DNA of 9,786 bases from assembly GCA_029880025.1 (NCBI GenBank), contig JAOUPE010000036.1:1-9786 (forward strand), written 5' to 3'. Below, piece after piece: positions 5,618-9,786 of this stretch. Made by a program: the position numbers and the translations under genes. This stretch comes from Caldifarciminota bacterium. GTDB lineage: Bacteria > Hydrothermota > Tepidihabitantia > Tepidihabitantales > JAOUPE01. Each line of letters opens with the position of its first letter. Within the stretch, counting starts at the first letter, position 1. Under the pieces are notes generated by a model. That model searched no databases and was not told the origin of the DNA. It saw nothing but the letters and a program-made list of their open reading frames with translations.

Positions 5618-5968
5618 ATGATTGACCTTGGTCGGTTTGAACTTTGTCTGAATGTGAACGATGTTCACCGCTCAATTGATTTCTATACCAAACTTGGGTT
5701 TCGTCTTATATCCGGCGACCCTGGCTCGGGTTGGGCAGTGATGGAATATAGTAATCTGAAGCTTGCTCTGTATCAGGGACATATCGCCCAGAACATGCTG
5801 AATTTCCGAGGTGGTGATGTATCGGCAATTGCCGCCCGACTCAAAGATAAGGGTATGCAATTAAAATCCGATGCCATGAGCGAAAAGGATGGCAGTATGG
5901 GTGCGATAATTGAAGACCCGGATGGCAATGTTATCTATTTCAACACCCATCCCGATGAAGCTAAATAA
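5618..5968 (+). CDS. VOC superfamily (glyoxalase/bleomycin-resistance fold) protein
   Basis: This is a 116-residue protein with two beta-alpha-beta-beta-beta modules, the usual length for a small vicinal-oxygen-chelate protein. Module 1 is RFELCLNVNDVHRSIDFYTKLGFRLISGDPGSGWAVMEYSNLKLALYQG, with the family's D...FYxKLGF signature. Module 2 is VSAIAARLKDKGMQL...MGAIIEDPDGNVIYF, with DPDGN-I-F near the end. Members range from glyoxalase I to antibiotic-binding proteins, and the substrate here is not evident. The usual metal-ligand histidine near the N-terminus is absent (FELCLNV), and only the first part of the second-module pattern is obvious, so a metal enzyme should not be assumed. No in-frame start lies upstream between the promoter and ATG 5618. 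AGGTG at 5609-5613 is the likely weak ribosome binding site. Confidence 0.85.
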   Translation: MIDLGRFELCLNVNDVHRSIDFYTKLGFRLISGDPGSGWAVMEYSNLKLALYQGHIAQNMLNFRGGDVSAIAARLKDKGMQLKSDAMSEKDGSMGAIIEDPDGNVIYFNTHPDEAK

Positions 5969-5989
5969 TTTCTTATCTTTGTTTAAATC

Positions 5990-7030
5990 ATGAAAATTAA
6001 ATTAGCGTCAATTCTTGCTGGCATTGTATTAGTTCTTACATTAAATGGTCAAGCCGATACTTTGAAAGTATTATTTATTGGTAATAGTTATACCTATTAT
6101 AATGAAATGCCCTTGATGTTGGTTAATCTTGCCCAATCGGCTGGGCGACCGGTAATTACTGGTCAGAGCACACCAGGTGGATATACATTAGAACTACATA
6201 CCCAGGATCCTACGACTATCAGTATGATAAGTGAGGGGATATGGCATTATGTTGTGTTGCAAGAGCAGAGTCAGATTCCAACCATTGAATATTGGCGATA
6301 TAATAGTATGTATCCAGCCGCCCGTCATCTTGATTCTTTAATAATTTCTTACAGTGAAAGCACCGCTTTCTTTATGACCTGGGGACGCAAATATGGTGGA
6401 ATGCAAACTTATAATGGTTATTCAAGTCCAGACTTTCGCGATTTTTTTCATATGCAGGAAACCTTAAGCTCGGCTTATACCGAAATTGCTAATGAACTAT
6501 CTGCTACGCTATGTCCGGTTGGTAATGCTTGGTCGCTAGCCAAACAAATCGATTCGTTAGTTGATTTATGGCAGAGTGATTATAGTCATCCTACTTTAAA
6601 AGGTTCTTATCTGACTGCTTGTGTTTTTTACTGTGTGTTCTTCGATTCGAGCCCGGTTGGACTGCCTTATACTGGTGGTTTGAGTCAGGAAGATGCTTTA
6701 TTTTGCCAGAATGTTGCCTGGCAGACGGTTTCCGGAATCGATGATGAACCGGTTCATAATCTTCCGTCAAAAGTTCAATTACAGATTTACCCCAACCCCT
6801 TTTCTCGAACCGTATTCATAAAATCTAACTTCTCTAAATCGGAAAATTCTAAATTGAAGATTTATGACATTAAAGGAAGATTAATCAAACAATTCAATTT
6901 GTCGGATGCAGTTTCGGTTTTATGGGATGGAACCAATCAACAAGGAAAAAAAGTTCCGTATGGTATCTATTTTTGCCGATTAAGTTCAACAAAGTATAAT
7001 ATATCCAGAAAAGTTACATTCGCTCGATAA
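5990..7030 (+). CDS. Secreted SGNH-hydrolase-like protein with C-terminal sorting-like domain
   Basis: A 346-residue protein in three parts. A signal peptide covers residues 1-22, with cleavage expected at GQA-DTL. Residues about 25-240 form an SGNH/GDSL-type hydrolase domain: VLFIGNSYTYYNEMP has the block I serine at S33, VVLQEQSQ (88-95) and CPVGNAW (175-181) fit the DUF4886-like branch, and SDYSHPTLKGSYL supplies the block V Asp197 and His200. The end (about 263-346) is a type-A sorting/FlgD-like module: IYPNPFSRTVFI, LKIYDIKGRLIKQF, LWDGTNQQGKKVPYGIYFCRL. Such enzymes usually cleave ester or acetyl groups on carbohydrates or lipids; the substrate here is unknown. It starts 21 bp after the VOC gene with no Shine-Dalgarno, so it may be read from the same transcript. 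Confidence 0.85.
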   Translation: MKIKLASILAGIVLVLTLNGQADTLKVLFIGNSYTYYNEMPLMLVNLAQSAGRPVITGQSTPGGYTLELHTQDPTTISMISEGIWHYVVLQEQSQIPTIEYWRYNSMYPAARHLDSLIISYSESTAFFMTWGRKYGGMQTYNGYSSPDFRDFFHMQETLSSAYTEIANELSATLCPVGNAWSLAKQIDSLVDLWQSDYSHPTLKGSYLTACVFYCVFFDSSPVGLPYTGGLSQEDALFCQNVAWQTVSGIDDEPVHNLPSKVQLQIYPNPFSRTVFIKSNFSKSENSKLKIYDIKGRLIKQFNLSDAVSVLWDGTNQQGKKVPYGIYFCRLSSTKYNISRKVTFAR

Positions 7031-7109
7031 ATAAGATGGTTCATTTTCATTAGCGTCAAGCGTCCATTGGCTATAGTGACAGTCACCTTGAAAATCGTCT
7101 TCACAAGTT

Positions 7110-7172
7110 ACGAATATTCATCTGGTTCGAGAAGCAGATTTAAAATGTAAGCGGTTTTTAATGAAAATTCGT
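7110..7172. repeat. 12-bp inverted repeat around a 39-bp centre
   Basis: ACGAATATTCAT (7110-7121) pairs with ATGAAAATTCGT (7161-7172) at 11 of 12 positions. An alternative internal stem ATCTG (7120-7124)/CAGAT (7135-7139) competes with the loop-side end. Confidence 0.5.
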
Positions 7173-7215
7173 GTATTAAGTTCAAATAATAGAAAGAGGA
7201 TAACCTTCGAGGCAA

Positions 7216-7274
7216 TTTCTTAAGTAGCTCCCGAGATTACCTCTTAAGTACTATGTAAATTGCTCCTTAAGCCA
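7216..7274. repeat. 12-bp repeat array, block A (5 units)
   Basis: Units start at 7216, 7228, 7240, 7252 and 7263; all are 12 bp except the fourth, which is 11. Clear examples are CCTCTTAAGTAC and CTCCTTAAGCCA. An inverted pair GCAATTT (7212-7218)/AAATTGC (7257-7263) spans the block. Confidence 0.6.
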
Positions 7275-7570
7275 CACCGATTGAAATATCAATATTAATC
7301 GTTAATGATTTTTATGATTAGAGCCAGTCCCCTAACTTAGCCCTTAGATTACTCCCTAAACCGACCTGATAGCCTACCACTAAGTTTGCCCCTTAGGCTA
7401 CCCTCAAACCTACTCCGTAGCCAACCCCCAAGCCAGCTTCCTAACCCACCCCTTAGCCAATCCCCTATGCTACCTTCTACTCTACCCCTTATGCTACCCA
7501 TTAGCCAACCCCCAAACCTACTCCCCAAGCTACCCGTAAGGCTACTGAGTAGGCTAGCCCGGAGGCTACC

Positions 7571-7611
7571 CCCTAAGCCGCTCCCTATACCGTATAGGGA
7601 CTAGCTTAGGG
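7571..7611. repeat. Fold-back hairpin at the orientation switch of the array
   Basis: TCCCTATAC (7582-7590) and GTATAGGGA (7592-7600) flank a single C. Outside a 3-base internal mismatch, CCCTAAGC (7571-7578) pairs with GCTTAGGG (7604-7611). All arms are perfect, 17 bp in total. Confidence 0.85.
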
Positions 7612-7614
7612 CTA

Positions 7615-7634
7615 GGAGGGGGCTAGCCCCCTCC
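7615..7634. repeat. Perfect 20-bp palindrome GGAGGGGGCTAGCCCCCTCC
   Basis: Self-complementary with no loop and very GC-rich, in the last units of the 12-bp array. It could bind a dimeric protein, act as a cleavage or recombination site, or simply result from unit inversion. Confidence 0.85.
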
Positions 7635-7672
7635 GGCTTGTCAAGAGAAATTTTCAGCCGTAAAATCAATGG

Positions 7673-7741
7673 GTTAGATAAAAAATTAATAAAATTAAGG
7701 TTTTTGCGGAAAAATATTAAAAAAATTAATATTCTATCTAA
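7673..7741. other. AT-rich tract bounded by TTAGATA / TATCTAA
   Basis: About 70 bp composed almost only of A and T, apart from a short GG...GCGG interruption. It starts about 30 bp after the array. TTAGATA (7673-7679 region) and TATCTAA (7735-7741) are perfect inverses, and AATTAAT/ATTAATATT words inside can pair. An easily melted segment beside an array is a common origin-like layout, but no DnaA box was seen. Confidence 0.45.
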
Positions 7742-7745
7742 GAGC

Positions 7746-7765
7746 TTGAAACCACGTGATTTCAA
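7746..7765. repeat. 20-bp near-palindrome centred on CACGTG
   Basis: TTGAAA-C-CACGTG-A-TTTCAA is symmetric except for one mismatched pair. It looks like an operator for a dimeric regulator, but no promoter or gene start is adjacent. Confidence 0.5.
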
Positions 7766-7783
7766 AGATGCGTAAAGGAAATA

Positions 7784-7817
7784 AACCGCCGCGATCGCAG
7801 AGACCGCAGAGATTATT
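7784..7817. repeat. 34-bp dispersed repeat, copy 2
   Basis: 27 of 34 ungapped positions match 5253-5286. Confidence 0.55.
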
Positions 7818-7971
7818 TACACCATCTTTTCAACCACGTCCTTAAGAACTGTCGTCAAAACTGCTGATTTTTATGTTATAATTTTAGTGCTACCTTATCT
7901 GTAAGACAAGTTGAGGTTAGATTTTGCAACTTAACACCTTTAATTTTATCTGAAGAGTGATTAGTAAATAG

Positions 7972-8007
7972 TCCCCTAAGTTATCACCTAAGCCTTCCCG
8001 ATAATAA
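7972..8007. repeat. 12-bp repeat array, block C (3 units)
   Basis: TCCCCTAAGTTA, TCACCTAAGCCT and TCCCGATAATAA follow one another in phase (7972, 7984, 7996). The first, with its preceding G, differs by one base from the start of the main array (GTCCCCTAACTTA at 7328-7340). Confidence 0.55.
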
Positions 8008-8021
8008 TATCAAATATCAAA

Positions 8022-8474
8022 TTATTTAAGCGTTTTTCGGTAATGGAATGAAATTTCGACTTCTTCATAACCTAATGATTTGTGAGCGGTCCGGCTGATT
8101 GGATAATTATTGGTCGTGTCCGAAGCCATCTCTTGACAACCTTGATTGTATGCCCAGTTTTCAGCCTCTTGAACCAGCATTCGACCGATACCCTTTTGCC
8201 GCATATCTGAATCAACATACCAGCCTTCAATATAGCCGACATTCTTGGTCTTGCAGCCTTTGGCTTTTTCCCGAATCGATACCTCAATAAAACCACAAAG
8301 TCCTTTATCCGGGCGTTCAGCAACAAAGACCGGTTCTTTTTCTTAATTGGCAAGCAATTTATCCAATTCCTGTTCTAATTCTTTTGGTTTATGACGGGTC
8401 CAGAGTGCGATACGCATCCGAAGCCATTCGGCTTTATCATCCGGGGTAACTTGCCTAATCTTCACACTAGTCAT
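8022..8474 (-). pseudogene. AAC(6')-I-like aminoglycoside N-acetyltransferase (GNAT), interrupted by an in-frame stop
   Basis: Reading the minus strand from ATG 8474 to TAA 8022 gives a 150-codon GNAT protein with a single TAA at codon 44 (8343-8345). Both halves are in the same frame. The first half is IRQVTPDDKAEWLRMRIALWTRH. The second has FVAERPDKGLCGFIEVSIRE, VGYIEGWYVDSDMRQKGIGRML (motif A, acetyl-CoA pyrophosphate loop RQKGIG), GCQEMASDT and SRTAHKSLGYEEVE-FHYRK. The WLxMRxxLW, EGWYV, GCxEMASDT and HxxLGFEE elements are those of the AAC(6')-I aminoglycoside 6'-acetyltransferases, and the reconstructed length is normal for them. CAA, AAA or GAA could each become TAA by one change. TAA ends other genes here (macro, flavodoxin), so recoding is unlikely. 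Either the gene is inactive or the base is an assembly error. Confidence 0.85.
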
Positions 8475-8480
8475 CTTTGC

Positions 8481-8509
8481 AGAATAACGCACATCTTGAA
8501 CAGTGTCAA
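8481..8509 (-). promoter_or_regulatory. Promoter of the AAC(6')-like gene, predicted leaderless
   Basis: On the minus strand: TTGACA (8509-8504), a 17-base spacer and TATTCT (8486-8481). A start 7 bases after the -10 falls on the A of ATG 8474, so the mRNA would have no leader. No ribosome binding site fits in the 6 bases between the -10 and the ATG. An inverted repeat CTTGA (8495-8499)/TCAAG (8506-8510) overlaps the -35. Confidence 0.65.
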
Positions 8510-8545
8510 GAAGTATGAATTTATATGAGATGTACAATAAAATCC

Positions 8546-8572
8546 TTGACTTTTTTCGATTTTATTTATAAT
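8546..8572 (+). promoter_or_regulatory. Promoter of the first CARDB-like secreted protein
   Basis: TATAAT (8567-8572), 17 bases before ATG 8590, with TTGACT (8546-8551) upstream at a short 15-base spacing, or CTTGAC at 16. The -10 is perfect and the -35 spacing is suboptimal. Confidence 0.5.
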
Positions 8573-8589
8573 TGTAATTAGAGGTCAGT

Positions 8590-9249
8590 ATGAATAACTT
8601 CATTAAAGTGCTAAGTTTATGTTTAGTATGTGATTTATTTTTCCCAACAGTTAAAGCCGAGATTCGCATTAAGGATGCATTTAATCCAGAAGTAGATTCT
8701 ATTTTTTATCGGGATTTAGGGATTGTTGACGTTAGACCGGATACGATAAATGCTGGTGAAGGGTTGGCAGTTGAGGTAGATGTTAGGAATTATGGTGAAG
8801 TTACAGAAACTTTCGAAGTTATTATCGGTTGGTGGGGACCAAATCACTCTTATTATGAAGATAGTTACTTGGTTGAACTTAATCCAGGTTTGACTGTAAC
8901 TGTTCAATCCGATAGTTTTCTTTGTTCAATTGATTCAGGAGATTTTCCAGTCAGATGTACAATTCCATTTAATGACTCGAACCCAAATAATAATGGTGGG
9001 ATATATATAATTTACGTCCGCCCCAGCCAATTTATTAAAGAAATGAATATTCCAATTGTAGATAATCAAACCAATGAATTAAATACGAGAATAATGACTA
9101 TAACCCAATTCAGGTCACAAATTTTAACCCCTAAATCCGGAATGGAAATTTATAAGGTAAATGGGAAAAGAATCGCTCCGGAGAGAATCAGCCCAGGTAT
9201 CTATTTTGTTAAAACAAATCAGACACGAAAAATTGTCATCATTGAATAA
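8590..9249 (+). CDS. Secreted CARDB-like domain protein with C-terminal sorting-like tail
   Basis: A 219-residue protein. A signal peptide spans residues 1-23, with cleavage expected at VKA-EIR. Residues about 43-150 resemble a CARDB/Ig-like beta-sandwich: DLGIVDVRPDTINAGEGLAVEVDVRNYGE is the typical opening (D-L-x-I... G-x-x-V-x-V-x-N-x-G), followed by a strand-rich core and FNDSNPNNNGG, a probable Ca-binding-like Asp/Asn loop (inference). The end, MEIYKVNGKRI...ISPGIYFVKTNQTRKIVIIE, fits a type-A sorting/FlgD-like module but is shortened: only the last ~35 residues of the usual ~80 are clear. ATG 8590 is preceded by AGAGG (8580-8584). The next gene is a paralogue 53 bp downstream with no terminator between, so the two are probably cotranscribed. 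The protein is probably exposed on the surface. No enzymatic motif is seen. Confidence 0.82.
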   Translation: MNNFIKVLSLCLVCDLFFPTVKAEIRIKDAFNPEVDSIFYRDLGIVDVRPDTINAGEGLAVEVDVRNYGEVTETFEVIIGWWGPNHSYYEDSYLVELNPGLTVTVQSDSFLCSIDSGDFPVRCTIPFNDSNPNNNGGIYIIYVRPSQFIKEMNIPIVDNQTNELNTRIMTITQFRSQILTPKSGMEIYKVNGKRIAPERISPGIYFVKTNQTRKIVIIE

Positions 9250-9302
9250 TCAAAAAGGTGAAACTATAAAATTGACTTTATCTATTATAATTGGGAGATG
9301 AA

Positions 9303-9786
9303 ATGAAAAAGTATGTCGGACTTTTTAGTTTCATATTATTGCTCAGTTTTATATATCGACCGGCTCAAGCAAAAGACTTGGTTAACGATGTCATAATTAC
9401 AGAGGAAGACACGATTTATGAGTATGATGTTGGAATCGAAAATTTTAATCTTCCTGATACGGTTAATCCGGGTGAGTCAATCCCAGTTCAGTTTACTCTT
9501 GTAAATTATGGTACTCGCATTGCAATATTTGATTTTGTTTTTGAAATTAACTACCCTGATGGTTTTCGTTGGATTGATTCGATTCATGGTATAATACTTC
9601 GCAGTACTGAAAAAATGGAGGGGGATATGGGTACTTGGCCAGCTCCTGACTCTGGAATATTAGCAATAAAATGCTCAATACTTATAGATGACGAAAATCC
9701 AAACAACAACGGTGGAACAGAATTTATAGTTGTCCGACAAGGACAGTTTATTGAAGAAGAAATATCGAAACCGAATGAGACGAAAC
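9303..9786 (+). CDS. Secreted CARDB-like paralogue of the preceding gene, 3' end outside window
   Basis: The frame is open from ATG 9303 to the window edge (161 codons) with no stop. The signal peptide MKKYVGLFSFILLLSFIYRPAQA is cleaved probably before KDLVND. The body matches the upstream gene in order: VGIENFNLPDTVNPGESIPVQFTLVNYG against the IVDVRPDTINAGE segment, and IDDENPNNNGGTEFIVVRQGQFIEEE against FNDSNPNNNGGIYIIYVRPSQFIKEM. This shows a tandem duplication followed by strong divergence. A GGGAG (9293-9297) precedes the ATG at good spacing. The ATG at 9298 is followed at once by TGA, so it is not the start. A C-terminal sorting tail, if present, lies beyond the window. Confidence 0.85.
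   Translation, partial: MKKYVGLFSFILLLSFIYRPAQAKDLVNDVIITEEDTIYEYDVGIENFNLPDTVNPGESIPVQFTLVNYGTRIAIFDFVFEINYPDGFRWIDSIHGIILRSTEKMEGDMGTWPAPDSGILAIKCSILIDDENPNNNGGTEFIVVRQGQFIEEEISKPNETK

Larger units (their letters stand above)
7329..7640. repeat. 12-bp degenerate tandem repeat array, main block (26 units)
   Basis: From 7329 the sequence divides into 26 consecutive 12-bp units with no insertion or deletion, ending at 7640. The consensus is close to CCCCTTAGGCTA; CCCCTTAGCCAA, CCCCTTATGCTA and CCCGTAAGGCTA show the spread. Units diverge strongly in sequence but keep phase exactly. The plus strand is C-rich and almost G-free in runs up to about 7591. The last four units are in the opposite orientation (G-rich), so the array folds back on itself. 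One plus frame is stop-free through 7341-7601, giving four-residue Leu/Pro-rich repeats, but it has no ribosome binding site or plausible start. Confidence 0.85.
7031..8021. other. 991-bp gene-free region dominated by a 12-bp repeat array
   Basis: No convincing protein gene on either strand, no tRNA and no recognised ncRNA. In order: a 14-mer shared with 5525-5538 (7051-7064), the small palindrome GTGACAGTCAC (7076-7086), an 11/12 inverted repeat (7110-7172), array block A (7216-7274), the main array (7329-7640) with terminal palindromes, an AT-rich tract (about 7665-7740) inside a TTAGATA/TATCTAA pair, a 20-bp near-palindrome (7746-7765), a 34-bp dispersed repeat (7784-7817), an isolated TATAAT at 7877-7882 without a -35, and block C (7972-8007). 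Confidence 0.7.

Noticed and set aside
5379..5621. 80-codon plus-strand frame before the VOC gene
   Set aside because: Consists of dispersed repeats and the promoter repeat; the overlap with ATG 5618 is incidental.
7120..7139. tRNA T-arm-like GGTTCGAG in a small stem
   Set aside because: No acceptor, D or anticodon arms can be found around it at tRNA spacing.
7386..7604. 72-codon Leu/Pro-rich frame in the 12-bp array
   Set aside because: A 12-bp unit automatically gives a four-residue repeat in any stop-free frame. There is no ribosome binding site, the TTG start is inside a unit, and the end falls at the inversion.
7329..7640. CRISPR array
   Set aside because: Units abut without spacers, are only 12 bp long and diverge strongly; no cas gene is seen.
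8343..8345. Stop-codon reassignment as explanation for the TAA in the acetyltransferase
   Set aside because: TAA and TGA both end other intact genes here at the right family length (macro, flavodoxin, MnmE, EIIA).
8072..8353. 93-codon minus-strand frame over the acetyltransferase
   Set aside because: Out-of-frame shadow of the GNAT gene; none of its sequence matches a family, while the other frame carries all GNAT motifs.
9272..9291. Promoter for the second CARDB-like gene (TTGACT and TATAAT)
   Set aside because: The hexamers are only 8 bases apart, far too close for sigma70. The TATAAT alone is not enough.

Overview
The window reads as a stretch of a moderately AT-rich bacterial chromosome, probably from an uncultivated lineage of the FCB / Stahlbacteria (WOR-3) kind. 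That placement is inference. It rests on several secreted proteins ending in a Por/T9SS- or FlgD-like C-terminal module, short non-enzymatic surface proteins, AAAGGAGG-type ribosome binding sites mixed with genes that have none, and intergenic regions full of hairpin repeats.

Layout. (1) 2-2048, plus strand, cytoplasmic housekeeping and signalling: the C-terminal end of mnmE (tRNA modification GTPase), a UspA-like protein, a PTS EIIA (fructose/nitrogen type) and a macro-domain protein. EIIA and macro overlap by 4 bp. A GC-richer inverted-repeat element lies between the Usp-like gene and EIIA. (2) 2342-2833: a flavodoxin-like protein behind a consensus sigma70-type promoter. (3) 3135-5122: a large secreted protein with three ~100-residue repeats and a C-terminal sorting-like tail, split into two reading frames by what looks like one missing C in a C run near 4163. 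(4) 5123-5617: a mosaic of intergenic repeats ending in a second copy of the promoter found upstream of the flavodoxin, then a small VOC/glyoxalase-fold gene. (5) 5990-7030: a secreted SGNH-hydrolase-like protein with the same kind of C-terminal module. (6) 7031-8021: almost 1 kb without a convincing gene. It holds a degenerate but strictly phased 12-bp repeat array (26 units from 7329 to 7640, with small outlying blocks at 7216-7274 and 7972-8007), ended by strong palindromes and followed by an AT-rich tract. (7) 8022-8474, minus strand: an AAC(6')-I-like GNAT acetyltransferase broken by one in-frame TAA, with a promoter placed so that the mRNA would be leaderless. (8) 8590-9786: two tandem paralogous secreted proteins with a CARDB-like beta-sandwich. 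The first has a C-terminal sorting-like tail; the second runs off the window.

The most unusual signal is the phased 12-bp array. Next come the 50-bp repeat that carries a near-consensus promoter in front of two unrelated genes, and the inverted-repeat element between the Usp-like and EIIA genes. The two broken genes could be real decay or assembly errors; raw reads would settle this. No mobile element, CRISPR array, tRNA or rRNA was recognised.
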